Shown here: piece by piece, positions 1-10,685 of the stretch | How the letters are laid out: each line of letters opens with the position of its first letter | Numbering within the stretch: position 1 is the first letter of the stretch | Assembly: GCA_963383645.1 (NCBI GenBank) | Contig: OY726560.1 | Location: forward strand, 27,674,800-27,738,799 | Origin: Muscardinus avellanarius | Lineage: Eukaryota > Chordata > Mammalia > Rodentia > Gliridae | DNA length: 64,000 nt | Direction of reading: 5' to 3' | Program-made: the position numbers and the translations under genes | The notes under the pieces: generated by a model | What the model saw: the letters and a program-made list of their open reading frames with translations, nothing else | Databases searched by the model: none | Told to the model about the DNA's origin: nothing

Positions 1-69
1 TCCAACCACCCCTATGGGGTGTTCGGCCACTTATCTCTATTCCCTTCTGGCAGATCGCGTGGACTCTGG
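1..69 (+). repeat. Left remnant of an older LTR, split by the solo LTR at 70-517
   Basis: The segment resembles 606-655 (shared 'ggtgttc.gccac' and 'attccct' blocks), so it is probably part of the same older LTR/ERV that continues at 518. It ends in CTCTGG, which pairs with CTCCGG at 518-523 as a near-perfect 6-bp target duplication. The element continues off the window edge, so its 5' end cannot be described. Confidence 0.5.
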
Positions 70-517
70 TGTCGGGAATCCGGCCCGACAGCTGGCGGGG
101 CTTGGCGAGATGATGAGTACCGGACGACTCGAACACAAACCCACGAGCCGGGAGTCAAGTCAAGCAGGATCTCCCTTATTTCTCTCCAAGCAGTTCTTTA
201 TATAGTACCAAGCCACGAGGGGAATTTCCATGAGGAATAGCCTAGCCTATCCGGGATAAAGATCACTAGCACGTAGTTTACAGCCAATCCCAGGCCAGTA
301 CATGAGCCATTCATGTGTGCGGAAAGCTCCTTTAAAGGTAGAAAGGGAAAAACCGCTCAGTCTCCCCACCCATAATGAATGGGGAAACCACGCCTTCCTA
401 GCTTCCTCCAGGCGCCATCTTGACGGTTTTTTGCTGCATCACTTTACTTAAAGTTTTGCCTTAGGCCGTAGGCTGCTCAGGGAATCTTCTTAGGCGCTGT
501 ATAGACACACCCCATCA
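70..517 (-). mobile_element. Solo LTR, ERV2/betaretrovirus-like family, copy 1
   Basis: On the minus strand the element runs from TGATGGGG (517) to ...CGACA (70), 448 bp with TG...CA ends. It matches the plus-strand copy at 34339-34785 along its whole length by eye. A TATA-like box (TATATAAA at 204-197) lies just upstream of AATAAG (185-180 region), where copy 2 has AATAAA, so the R region would be short. The flanks CTCTGG and CTCCGG form a 6-bp target duplication with one mismatch. No primer-binding site or internal retroviral genes adjoin it, so it is a recombined solo LTR. Confidence 0.85.
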
Positions 518-759
518 CTCCGGAAGAAAGCAGCCTGCACCTGAAGGCAATTCGGCTTGGGCTACTCTCAAGTATTGTCCTGAAGGCAGCTGCTGGACCC
601 AGAGTCCCAGCCCCTTTGGGGGTGTTCAGCCACCCTTGCCCCATTCCCTGCTGCTTCCAATAAAACTTTTACTCCCCTTCCTGAGGTCTGCGGATGTCAT
701 TCTTCGCTCTCCGTAGACAAGAACTCGCAGGGGTTTTCTCTCAAGAAACCCCCGTTTCA
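518..759 (+). mobile_element. 3' part of an older LTR (ERV1-like), with polyadenylation signal
   Basis: This GC-richer, retrovirus-LTR-like stretch has AATAAA at 659-664 followed by a pyrimidine-rich U5-like region and ends in ...TTTCA at 759. It is joined directly to the interior of an antisense SINE at 760, so the LTR inserted into that SINE. Its upstream part is interrupted by the solo LTR at 70-517. The ERV1 assignment is a guess from general layout. Confidence 0.55.
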
Positions 760-847
760 TAAGTAGCTGAGGCTGTCCCCAAACAGGGATCCTCCTGTCT
801 CAGCCTCCTGAATGCTGGGATTACAAGAGTGTGCCACCTTGCCCCGC
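760..847 (-). mobile_element. B1-dID-type SINE, left-monomer half (interrupted)
   Basis: Reverse-complement match to the 7SL-derived left half: it reads from 'taagtagctgaggctg' to 'gggattacaag' and the 5' end of the SINE. It begins exactly where the LTR ends, so the missing right half should lie beyond the window start. Confidence 0.85.
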
Positions 848-1329
848 TATTCAAATTTAAATCATATGCATTTGAGCAAGTTTACATTTTCTAGAATTTC
901 AAGTTTCAGCTTTTTCAGTAATTAAATGATAATACTTTAAAAATATGGTATTTATGGTAAATTTAGGCTTGAGTATATTGTTGGATACTCAGTTCTTAAT
1001 AAACCAACCCAATTGTTTTAGTATAATACTAAATTTATCATGTAATATAGAAGAAACATTCATGTGGAATAAAACAAAGAAAAAAAAGCAAAACAAATTA
1101 AAAATAACAAACCAACTCCAGAGAAGATAGAGAAAATGGACCAATTAAAAAGTAAAATAAATATAAAAATTAAGTTATAGATAAATTAAAGATAATTCCA
1201 TGGTTTTAAATGTGAGTTATATAAATAGTGTCCCAAGTATTATAAAAGGGAAAATATAAAAAATATTTTAAAATAATCTACATTTGAATATTATTGAAAA
1301 ATTATGCTAAAATTTGGCCAATTTCAGTA
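848..1329. other. AT-rich unique stretch
   Basis: I see no gene, repeat family or RNA here; the short open frames are what AT-rich sequence gives by chance. Confidence 0.6.
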
Positions 1330-1530
1330 TTTTTTTTTGTGTGTGTGTGCCGGTATCAGGGTTCCTGGAAGCCCTTCTACCTCCGGGCTACACTCCCAGA
1401 CCTATTGTATACTTTTTTATTTTTGGAAACAGGGTCTCTTAAGCCAGCGGAGGCTGGTGTCGAACTGCGTGATCCTCCTGTCTCTGCCTCGCAAGTGCGG
1501 GGATTACAAAAGTGCGCCACCACGCCTGGC
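1330..1530 (-). mobile_element. B1-dID-type SINE
   Basis: Antisense copy with the T-run (A tail) at 1330-1338, the dID half at 1350-1400 and the 7SL half ending in the reverse complement of 'gccaggcgtggtggcgcac'. It belongs to the 'gtttccaaataaaa' subfamily, with a short (GT)n in the tail. Confidence 0.9.
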
Positions 1531-2261
1531 TAAGTATATTTTTAATTAGAAATATGGTCTTGAATATTGGGAGGAAAGATGTAATAGGACATTTGATTTT
1601 GGAAGTATCAAATAAAATTCTCATAATTTAATCTTACCTTAGTTTTTAGTGTATTTTTCTCACATTAAAATTACAAACAAGAAAGCATAATTTTATGTTT
1701 CTACTGGCAAACATGTATTTATTATGCTGTTGTCAATTTGGTTAATTGAAACACTTAGTAAATATAGCTTAAAATATAATTAATGCTGGTTAACTTTAAG
1801 TAGAAACTCCAGAAAAAAGTGCAGAGAACTGGGAGCCAGAACTTGAGTCCTCAAACACTCAGTCTTCTATGTAAATCACAGTATTCATATCTAGATATGG
1901 TTATATTGATAACTGCTAGTTATCCTAAGAATTAAGGAACAAAACTAACTTGTGGGTCTGTATTCCATTAGAAATGATTGGGCAAAAGAGAGGGTTAGTA
2001 GAAACAATGGCCAGCCATCAGAAACTGAGATTTCCATTGTAATTCTTGCCTTCAGCAACTCAGTACAAAGTTAGTTCTGTCAAATATTGCCTGGCTACAG
2101 AAAACTGAGAATATTCTATACAAAAAATTATTTGCATCAATCAAGAGAAACACAAAACTTTTCATTGCCTATTTTGTTACTCTAAAAGTAAAAAATAGCA
2201 ATATATCACATAAGAAACAAACCTAAGTTTAACTTCAGAACAATAGGTACAGTAATTTACT
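1531..2261. other. AT-rich unique stretch
   Basis: No repeat, RNA gene or splice-bounded open frame recognised. Confidence 0.55.
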
Positions 2262-2830
2262 CTTTCATTTATTCTAAATATTGAATAACTAACTGCATGC
2301 CAAGCCTTGTTCTAGGTTCTGGGGAAATTGAAATAAGTTAGAAGAAAAGATCACTACCTACATGGAACTTACCTTCCAGTGAGAGGCAATAAAATACAGA
2401 AATTTATCAAGGGTGCTCAGTAGTGATCAATTGAATAATAAGACTAAAATATATTAATTGAGGATGTTTATATCCAGTTGACATTTCAGGAAAAATTCTA
2501 TTGGAGTGATATTCAATATATTTGAATAACCAGAAACTGCCAGACATGCCATGACCTGGGACATAAATAGACCAGAAAGAGGGAGCAAATTATATAAGGG
2601 ACAGGGAGCATAAAACTGAGGACCTAAAGAACTGGAAAGTAGGCTACAATAAGAGTCAGTGGTGAGGACTTTGGAGGATTTCAAGAAATGAAGGCAGTCC
2701 TATTGGAGCTTAATCAATGTTGGGCTTTGTAGATGACTCCATAAAATTTAGATTTTATTCTAAGATTAATTGAAAGCCATTGAGAACTTAAAATATCTCC
2801 AGCATATGATTATTTATGTAAATATCATTC
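2262..2830 (-). mobile_element. L2-type LINE remnant
   Basis: 2262-2405 reads like the reverse complement of an L2 3' end (remembered hallmark: a 'gcatgccaag..ttgttctagg.tctgggga' run, then 'catggaacttac'). 2690-2800 ('gggctttgtagatga..', 'gattttattctaag', 'aagccattgag') fits a further internal segment of an old element. Divergence is high; the exact family and borders need a repeat-library alignment. Confidence 0.6.
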
Positions 2831-2880
2831 TGGGTCACATCAAGAAATGAATGAATCGATTTATAAGAAATAAAAGGGGC

Positions 2881-3028
2881 GCCAGGCATGGTGGTGCACT
2901 CTTGTAATCCCTGTGCTTAGGAGGTGGAGACAGGAGGATCGCACAGGTTCGAGACCCTGTTTCCAAATAAAACAGTATAAAATAGGTGTCTGGGAGTGTA
3001 GCCCAGAGGTAGAAGGGCTTCCAGGAAG
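2881..3028 (+). mobile_element. B1-dID-type SINE with internal deletion
   Basis: Starts 'gccaggcatggtggtgcac'. A piece of the left monomer between 'caggttcgaga' and 'ccctgtttcc' is missing compared with the copies at 3428 and 21154. The right half 'gagtgtagcccagaggtag' is present. Confidence 0.88.
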
Positions 3029-3427
3029 GGGATGAATTTTGATGAAGCGAGATAAAATAAAATGTCACTCATTTAACCCTGAAAAGGAGTTGACAGATGG
3101 GTTGAATAAAGTGGTACTACTTAAAGAAGATATTCAATGTATTTTGTAAGTAAAATTATTAAAATTTGTAAATAGATTGGATATGGAATGATGAAAAAAG
3201 AAACAAAAACAAAATAACTCTTAGTTTTCTGAATATGATTGCAAAAATAAAATACTATTATGTGATTATTTGCTTTCAATAATTATTAGATAACCAAGTG
3301 AATATATAAAGTGAGGAAGGAGCCAAGGGAGAACTCAAGTGCTGTGTGCAAGTATGTCACTATCTCCATGAAATGCATTATGATGTAAGACTAAAATGCA
3401 CCAATAAAATATTAAAAATAAATTTAA
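3029..3427. other. AT-rich unique stretch
   Basis: Nothing recognised apart from the upstream copy of the next SINE's target duplication at about 3417-3427. Confidence 0.5.
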
Positions 3428-3633
3428 GGCCGGCATGGTGGCGCACACTTGTAATCCCCGCGCTTGGGAGGCTGAGACAGGAGGATCGCGCAGGTTCAAA
3501 GCCAGCCTCGCTGGCTTAAGAGACTCTGTTTCCAAATAAAAATATAAAAAATAGGTGTCTGGGAGGTAGCCTAGAAACAGAAGGGTTTCTAGGAACACCA
3601 GTACCACCAAAAAATAAAAATAAAAAATAAAAA
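3428..3633 (+). mobile_element. B1-dID-type SINE with target duplication
   Basis: Complete dimer: 7SL-like half from 'gccggcatggtggcgcac', 'gtttccaaataaaa' linker, dID half and a long A/T-rich tail. 'aataaatttaa' occurs both just before the element and after the tail, consistent with L1-type target-primed insertion. One of the younger-looking copies. Confidence 0.92.
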
Positions 3634-3653
3634 TAAATAAATTTAAATTAAAA

Positions 3654-4789
3654 AAAAAGCAGTAAAAACAGGGAGAAAAGTGCCATGTTTCTGTGAGGCT
3701 TGTCAAAATATTGTTATTAAAATATATCTTTGGTTAAGATAACCTTGAAAAATAATTTAGAAAGAAAAGATAAAGGACTGTAGTATCAACTCTGAGATAA
3801 AGAGGAATTCCTTCATATTTGAAAATTGACATTTTTGATCCTAGTAAAGTGAGTCTTTTGGTTTTATGATAGCACCACCAATTTTCTCTTTGACTTAGCT
3901 CATCACAAATTGATTCTATATAAAATAAGGCTCATTTTTAGACCAAACTAGTATATCTACATTAAGGAAGAGACATTTAAATTACAAAATAGATTCTGTT
4001 TAGTGGGAATACTGCATGTGTAATTTAGATACAGATTTATTTGTGAGTAATAAAAAAACAAATTAAATGGCATAAATGACTAAAAAATAGAAGTGTATTT
4101 TTCTGCCACATAAAGCCTGGGAAAATGCGGAGTTGGCCTTCATGGTGCTCTAGGTAATGATGTCTTTAGAATCTCAGGTTACTACTCAGCCTTACCTAGA
4201 ATCTGAACCTCATTCTGATGTTCCAGAGGGTATTCGCGCTTGAAGCAACAAAATGAAAACAGAATCAAAGAGAATAGAATCCAAGTGCCACTCAGAGCCT
4301 CTTTAGGAACATTCTCAAAGCTGCCATATGTCAACTCTTTATACAAAATATTTTCTGACTAAAATCACAAGGCCCTCCACACTGTAAAAAGAAATAGAAC
4401 TTTGGTTTTTAGTAAAGATGACCATATGTCACTCCATATAGATGACTATAAATTCCTTCATTAGAAAAATGAGTGAATAAGACTAGAATAATTAGGAGTT
4501 TCTGATAGTTAAAAGGACTGTTCATACTAGTATTTAATAAAAATACAGTGTTTAAAAAGATAAACGGTAGTATTAAAAATAATACATTGAAAACCACTAA
4601 GTAACTCAATAATTCCACTTTCACAAAATCTTATATTATGTGATATCTTAATTTATAAAATAATTGTGTACATCAGTATTAATTTACTAGAGTGAATGGA
4701 TAGGCAGATGTCATGTATCCTTTTTGAAACTAAAATGTAATTTGAAAATAAAAAAGATCTGTTTGTTTCACCAAAAAAGTGCCATCGTT
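3654..4789. other. AT-rich unique stretch
   Basis: No gene or repeat recognised over 1.1 kb; short antisense frames (for example 4409-4624) have AT-rich, lineage-free translations. Confidence 0.5.
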
Positions 4790-5145
4790 TGTGTTTCAGT
4801 TTGTCTCCCAAGGATTCATGTGTTTGGAGCTGGTTCTCAGGGTGGTGATGTTTGGAGGTGATGGACCTGTAATGGGAGGTGGTGGACCTTTAAACGGTGG
4901 AGACTACCAAGGCTACTAACTCCTCCCTATGCCGTGGCTTCCTCTGTGAGGCTCTTGTGAGAGCATCTTGAGAGAGGCATCTCTTGTGAGATGCCTCTGA
5001 GGTTACCATGACACCCATCTTGGAGACCTCACCAGAGTCAGTGTTAGCACCTTATCCTCAAAGATCCAAAACCAAGAGTTAAATCAGCCTCCTTCATTTC
5101 TACATACCCAGTTCAGATATTTTGTTTATAATAACAGAAAACTAA
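4790..5145 (+). mobile_element. MaLR-like LTR (old)
   Basis: The text 'gattcatgtgtttggagctgg', 'ggtgatgtttggaggtg' and the ending 'aacagaaaactaata' resemble MaLR/MLT-type LTRs, an ancient ERVL-related group. A perfect 10-bp inverted repeat (4973-4982 with 4989-4998, loop 6 nt) lies inside. Divergence prevents a subfamily call. Confidence 0.5.
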
Positions 5146-5149
5146 TATA

Positions 5150-5586
5150 AATGCAACATTAAATTCAAGGAGAAAAGAAAATTTAGCAAAACAGACATTG
5201 GAAACTTAAAGGGGAAATTTGTAAAGGGTCACAACAAAGTAAAACATTTGGGCAACTTTAACATGTGTATTTATATGCAAATGCTGTAACAGAGATAATA
5301 TATATTGTTCTTTATATAAGATATATAAGTTGTTCTTTAGGTTTCTCCAGCACAGAAATGTTCCTTGTAGAGACCTAGGAGAGAAAAATTATGCTTTCAC
5401 ACAAAGTAACCAAAATCAAGCTGAAAAGCTTCTCCTGAAGAGAAAGGAAAGAGCTAGGAATCACAGCCATTTTAACATTTACCTCAAAGATTAATAATAA
5501 AATTATGTGAGCTATCTAACTTTAAGGAAAATAGAAGTCTGAATAAGGTTGGTGAAATAAAACATTTAGAATTGTCCTGCATAGAA
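5150..5586. other. AT-rich unique stretch
   Basis: Nothing recognised. Confidence 0.5.
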
Positions 5587-5599
5587 GTAATATAAGATA

Positions 5600-5767
5600 C
5601 GTGGGCACTTGTAATCCCCGCGCTTGGGAGGCAGAAACAGGAGGATCGCTCAGGTTCAAAGCCAGCCTCGCTGGCTTAAGAGACCCTGTTTCCAGACAAA
5701 AATATAAAACAGGCCTGGGAGTGTAGCCTGGAGAAAGAAGGGTTCCATCCTCCCCCCAAACAAAAAG
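5600..5767 (+). mobile_element. 5'-truncated B1-dID-type SINE with 13-bp target duplication
   Basis: The element starts inside the 7SL-like half ('gtgggcacttgtaatcccc') and lacks roughly the first 15 nt, then continues to the dID half and a C/A-rich tail. GTAATATAAGATA occurs at 5587-5599 and again at 5768-5780, a perfect 13-bp target duplication that dates the truncation to the insertion event. Confidence 0.93.
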
Positions 5768-5815
5768 GTAATATAAGATATAAAAGAATCCCAAATAAAA
5801 AAATAAAAGTCTGGG

Positions 5816-5956
5816 CCCGGGCATGGTGGCACACGCTTGTAATCTTGTAATCCCCTCACTTGGGAGGCGGAGACAGGAGGATCACACAGGTTCAAAGCCA
5901 ACCTCACTGATTTAAGAGACCCTGTTTCCAAATAAAAATATAACACACACAAAAAG
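5816..5956 (+). mobile_element. SINE left monomer only, with (CA) tail
   Basis: 7SL-like half from 'cccgggcatggtggcacac' to 'gtttccaaataaaaatata', followed by a short CA run and no dID half. It contains a local duplication 'cttgtaatcttgtaatccc' at about 5836-5853. It may be a 3'-truncated dimer or a monomeric B1-like transcript. Confidence 0.85.
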
Positions 5957-7033
5957 AACCAAATGTTTGGTCTTATTTCATTCTAAGGTGATACTGAGTC
6001 ATTAATTGACATTCTCTTGAGATTTCAATCTAGGAGTTAAGTGTATAATCAAGTAGTCCAGACTTTCCATCTATTTCTCAGAAACACAAATAAATTATTG
6101 GCCAATAGCCATTCTAAACTTATTCTATATTCAATATATATTAAATATGAATATATAATATTAAATATAATATATGTTATATTATCTCTTCTCCTTGATT
6201 CTGCTTCCCTACTCTGAACTGGCCTCTATATAAGAGCCAAATTAATTTTTTATATTTGATTAACACATTCCCCTGCTAATAGCTGTTGTCTTTCCTAGGA
6301 GCCCTATGTGGTCAGTTGTTCAGCTACCTCCCCTTAATCTTATAAAATATTTTCTTTCCTTACATTTATTTTTCTCCTTATATTGCATTCCTTTTGTTTT
6401 TATACTATACTTTTTCATTATCTAATATTGCATATATAATAGATCATATAAATATAGATATAAATAAATATGGACATAGTTATATTAAATAACTATGTTT
6501 TATTCCTTTTATATCTCTTCAAAGATACAGGACTTTTTTGCCTTATTCATAGGCTGACACCCTGTAGACCTGGCACTCAGTTGTTATTTGCTGAATAAAA
6601 ATCTGAATGATCAATAAATGAATCCACCTTATCTGTCTACCAAAAGATAAATGGAATTAAAATATATGTATTTTAGCCTTATTGACCCTTATGAGTCAAT
6701 CTATGATTTTCTAAATGCTTACAAATTAAATGCCTACAAATTAAAACTGTTTTTATCAAAATATTATTTGCATACCTGGTGTGATGGTTACTTCCCCTAG
6801 CCCAAATAATTGGCAGTTTATTTAAATAGAACTTCCTCTCTATTACAGGTCCACTTTCCAAATACTAACAAATTTTCCTTTGGGTATCTTCCAGAGACTA
6901 TCGATAGTAAGCTAAATGTAATCATCCTACCATATTAATTAAGATAACACAAACTCAGTCTTAATTCAGATTCAAAAATCATTCTCTCAATTTTCTTATT
7001 AATCTATTAATTCTTTGTTGAAGAGTTTCTTTT
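5957..7033. other. AT-rich unique DNA with a short L2/MIR-like tail at about 6535-6625
   Basis: 6535-6625 ('gacctggcactcagttgtta', 'gctgaataaa') resembles the plus-strand 3' tail shared by L2 and MIR. 6115-6185 and 6420-6490 are almost pure A/T. The rest is unrecognised. Confidence 0.45.
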
Positions 7034-7499
7034 TTAATTTTTTTATTGGTGCATTGTCATTGTACACCTTAATGGGATACAAGATGGTAGAAACATACAT
7101 GCACACATCACTCATTTAGCCCTTCCCCAATTTCCTCTGCTTTGTGAAAGCTAGAAATTCTACTCTGGAGTTATCTAGTTTCTGTGGAGTCCCAAACCCT
7201 TTTTTAATGTATATATAGTTTATTTACTGCTTTTCAATTAATAGATTATGAATATTTATTTTTAAGATATAACAATGTACTTTTATTGGTGCATTATATT
7301 CTGATATCATAATGTAAATCACATTAACAATGACATACATGGACACAGCACTTGGAATCTCCTCCCACCTCCACATTTTTCTCCTTCTAATACAGATTGA
7401 TACTGGTGTATTAACATGTATAAACATAGTCAATGGTATCATTTCTATTAATGAACTCATTCTTCCTCCCCTACCCTTAGGTCTTCTCTAACTCTCTGT

Positions 7500-8430
7500 G
7501 TTTGGCTATTCTCACTTAACATAATGTTCTCCAGGTCCTTCCGTCTTCTTGAAAATGACATAATTTTGTTCTTTTTATTGCTGAGTAGAAATCCATTGTT
7601 TGTATTTTCCATAATTTTGTAACCTATTCATCTATTGATAGACACTTGGGTTGGTTCTATAATTGGGCTATTGTGAATTGTGCTGCTATGAACATGGATA
7701 TACATGTATTAGTGTAGATCTCCATTTTCAACTTCTTTGGAAAGCTATCCAGGAGTGGTATAGCCAGATCATATGGTGAATCCATTCCCAGTTTTCTAAG
7801 GAATCTCAACAATGATACCCATGGCAGCTGAATTAGTATGGAATCCCACCAGCAATGTAGAAGAGTTCCTAATTTTTCACATTCTCACCAATATTTAGTG
7901 TTATTTGACTTCTTTATGATTGCCATTCTGGTTGGAGTTAAATGGAATCTCAGTGTAGTTTTGATTTTCATCTCTCTGATTGCTAATGATGTTGAACATT
8001 TTTTTACATGTATCTACTATCCATTTGTATGTCTTCTTTGTGAAGTGTCTATTGAAATTAGTTTTCCAATTACTGATTGGGTTATTTGTTTTTCTAGTGT
8101 AAAGTCTTTTAAGTTCTTTGTATATCCTAGATATTAGTCCTCTTTCAAATATCTTCTCTCGTTCAATGGGCTTTTTCTTTAGACTCTTGATGATTTCCTT
8201 TGATGAGCATTAATTTTTTAGTTTGATGCCATCCAACTTATTTATTCTTACTTAATTTCCTGAGCTTTGGGGTTCTTGTTGAAGAACATTATACTTGTGC
8301 CTATATGGTAGAGTGTTGAATCTATCCCTTTCTCTAATAGCCTCATGGTCTCTTATCTAACTTCTAGGTATTTGATTCATCTCAAGATGATTTCTGTGCA
8401 GAGTGAGAGGTAATGATTTAGATCCATTTT
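7500..8430 (-). pseudogene. L1 ORF2 remnant, C-terminal third
   Basis: The reverse complement matches the C-terminal cysteine-domain part of L1 ORF2p, equivalent to roughly 31780-32720 of the better-preserved copy. It includes the segments before 'GKWMELED' and the 'multiple-insertion' style tail. The frame is broken by stops and small indels. The reverse transcriptase domain that should precede it is absent because of the internal deletion. Confidence 0.75.
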
Positions 8431-8489
8431 TCTACAAATAATATGAAACATATAAAACACAAAAGAAAGAAATGAAGAAGATTTTGGAA

Positions 8490-8640
8490 AATGGAAATAT
8501 CTTTCTTGCTCTTGGATAAACAAAATATCTTTACTTGAAAGGTGTGGTTCTTCCAAGCAGAATAAAGATGGATTAAGTTTTTTAATCTATTTTGCCACCT
8601 TATGTCTTTCAATTGGGGAGTTAGGGCCACTTATATTTAG
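8490..8640 (-). pseudogene. L1 ORF2 remnant, endonuclease start
   Basis: The antisense translation resembles the first 60 or so residues of L1 ORF2p, around the conserved QETHL-type stretch, though that motif is degraded here. Just downstream on the minus strand (8489-8430) is a pyrimidine-rich run ending in TTTGTAG immediately before the C-terminal ORF2 segment resumes. About 3 kb of ORF2 is missing at this junction. Confidence 0.65.
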
Positions 8641-8799
8641 CATGATTATTGAGAAATTATTTTTAATTCCTAAGATTTTGAGTTTTAACTTCTGTTGGAG
8701 TTTGTGTTTGTTCATCTTTGCTTATTTGTTTATTTTATGTAAATCATTGTTTTATGTAATTGTTTCTCCATTTCTGGCATTTATTCATTAATTTTTCTT

Positions 8800-9803
8800 T
8801 GTAATTAATATCTTTGAGTAGTAGCTCCAGTGCTGGTTTGGAAGACATAAATTATTTCAGCTTCTGTTTGTCATGGAAGGTTTTTATTTCCTTATCAAAT
8901 TTGAGGGATATTTTTGTAAAGTTGAATAGTCTTGGCTGGCTAGAAGTATTTTTTTTTCAGAGTTTGGAATATGCTGCTCCAGGTCCTCCTGGCTTTCATG
9001 ACTTAGATTAGAAAGTCTGGAGTGACTTATATTCATTTGCCTCTGAATGTCATTTTATATTTTACTATTGTTGCCTTTAAGATTCTCTCTTTGGTCTCTA
9101 TGTTTGTCAATTTGATTATTATTTGGCATGGTGAACCTTTTCTCTAATATTTCCTACTGAAGGTTCTATATGTTTCCTGTATTTGTGTGTCAACCTCTTT
9201 TTCTATATTTGGGTAATTTTCTGATATTACTTCTCTGAAGAGGTTATTGACTTTTGGTTTCAGCTTCTATCCCTTCTACACCTATTATTCTTAGGTTAGC
9301 TCTTTTAAAATTGGTCTATATTTTTTCTATGTCCAATTCATGCTGTTGGAGTTTTTTTTTTTCTTCAAAATTATGTACTATGCATTCATTTTTGGAATGG
9401 TCATCTTCTAAGAGTGAGATTCTATTTTCCATGTGGTCTAGTGTACTGTTTATAGTTTGTATTAATGCCTTTACTTCAATGACTGCATCCTTCACTTCCT
9501 TCAGAGCTTCTTTTTTTATTCCTATTCATGGTGTCAGATTCTTTGTTTATTTGTTACTTTATTTCTTTCAGGCTCTAAGCTTTTGGGGGAGAAATTCTGC
9601 ATCATTTTTATTATTAAAGTTCTGATGTTTTTTTCTGGTGATCTCTGCAGTTCTGTGTTGGTCGGTTCTGTTATTTTGAAGTTGTGGGAGCTCATTGTCT
9701 CCTTACTATTCTTTTTTTCTTCAGGTTTCTTACGTTTATATCTGTGTTGCTTTTTATAGCCTTCTTTCACTATGTAGGTGTCAGCTGGTATATACAAGGG
9801 CAA
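8800..9803 (-). pseudogene. L1 ORF1 remnant
   Basis: ORF1p is the RNA-binding trimeric chaperone of L1. The minus frame 9803-9534 gives an N-terminal region rich in Lys/Glu (KKPEEKKNSKE, then TELQRSPEKN), as in rodent L1 ORF1. The following 9500-9250 corresponds to coiled coil, and about 8880-8800 corresponds in sequence to the C-terminal segment at 28710-28780 of the other L1. Frameshifts and stops interrupt it throughout. Confidence 0.75.
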
Positions 9804-9880
9804 GCTGTGTTGTATTCAGTGGTGAAGGTTGAATGAGAAGGAAGGTGCTAAAGTACTAAATTCAAGAATAGGATATTGCA

Positions 9881-10078
9881 AGTCAGGCATTGTGGTGCAC
9901 ACTTGTAATCCCAGCATTCAGGAGACAGGAGGATCTCAGTTCACAGACACCCTCAGCTATTTATCAAGCCCCTTCACACTCAGTGATACAACACTTCAAA
10001 AATAAAAAAGATCAAAAAATAGAGCTTCGGATGTAGCTCAGAGGTAGAATATTCCTGGGTTCCATACGCAGTACCAGA
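9881..10078 (+). mobile_element. B1-dID-type SINE inside the antisense L1
   Basis: Dimeric SINE, moderately diverged: 'gtggtgcacacttgtaatcc', then 'gatgtagctcagaggtagaa'. It lies between the ORF1 remnant and the presumed 5' region of the L1, so it inserted after the L1. Confidence 0.88.
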
Positions 10079-10640
10079 CTCTACTTCCACCTTCACCAAG
10101 GTGAACCACAAAGTCTCAGATCCTGCAATTCTATTGTTTGCTGCATGAGTTTTGTGACTGGGCTCGATGGTTTTCCACAGAAATGACTAATTCACTTAGT
10201 GTGTTGTTTAGCACTGTTCTGGATTTCTGGAGGACAAGGTGGCTCCAGGTGCCACAGCTGCAGGTTCTAGCCAGGCATCAGGGCATTTAGATCTTTGTGG
10301 ATCATAAAGTGAGGTGTCAACTGCTTTTAATTCTGATGAGCTGCAGCCACTTACTTTGTGCCAAGTTCTTGGCTTTTATGCTGGAGGTCCCTGGAGGTCA
10401 TAGTTGCAATTAGACAAAATGGTGTAATCACCACAGCCACTGCAGCTTCAGCCATTCTTCAGAAGAAACAGGGTACTTTGCTGTTCTGTTCTGTATTCTA
10501 GCTTAATTTTGATACCTTTCAATTTTTTGTTGCTTTGTTTAATATTTTGTTGCTTTGTTCAATTCTTTGTTCTTTTTTTTCTCTTGTGAAGACACTGTTT
10601 TATTGGCAATAGAGATGAAGTGTCAGCACAACTGACCTGT
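10079..10640 (-). mobile_element. Presumed 5' region of the antisense L1
   Basis: GC-richer than its surroundings and contiguous with ORF1 across the SINE. The position fits an L1 5' UTR, but I do not recognise the family consensus, so this is inference from position. Confidence 0.4.
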
Positions 10641-10685
10641 GGTGTGCCTTAAAGCTATATTAGGTTATTTTTAAGAGCCCTAGAT

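Larger units (their letters stand above)
7034..10640 (-). mobile_element. L1 LINE, antisense, near full span but with a large internal deletion in ORF2
   Basis: In the sense (minus) direction the order is: a 5'-region-like segment (about 10640-10079), an unrelated SINE (10078-9881), ORF1 (about 9803-8800), the inter-ORF region, the start of ORF2 (about 8640-8490), then a jump to the ORF2 C-terminal third (8430-7500) and 3' UTR. Two L1 3'-end-like motifs (reverse of 'aatgcaccaataaaa' at about 7040 and 7280) suggest a second truncated L1 end at 7034-7206. Many stops mark it as an old, dead copy. Confidence 0.85.

Noticed and set aside
70..517. Provirus with internal genes next to the LTR
   Set aside because: Sequence beyond both LTR ends is the host LTR, with a 6-bp duplication; no primer-binding site or gag/pol text is present.
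3335..3706. 123-codon minus-strand open frame
   Set aside because: It spans a plus-strand SINE and its A/T tail; the translation is the standard antisense SINE peptide seen at several other copies.
9254..9625. 123-codon plus-strand open frame
   Set aside because: It is the antisense shadow of the minus-strand L1 ORF1 remnant; ORF1-type text is on the other strand.
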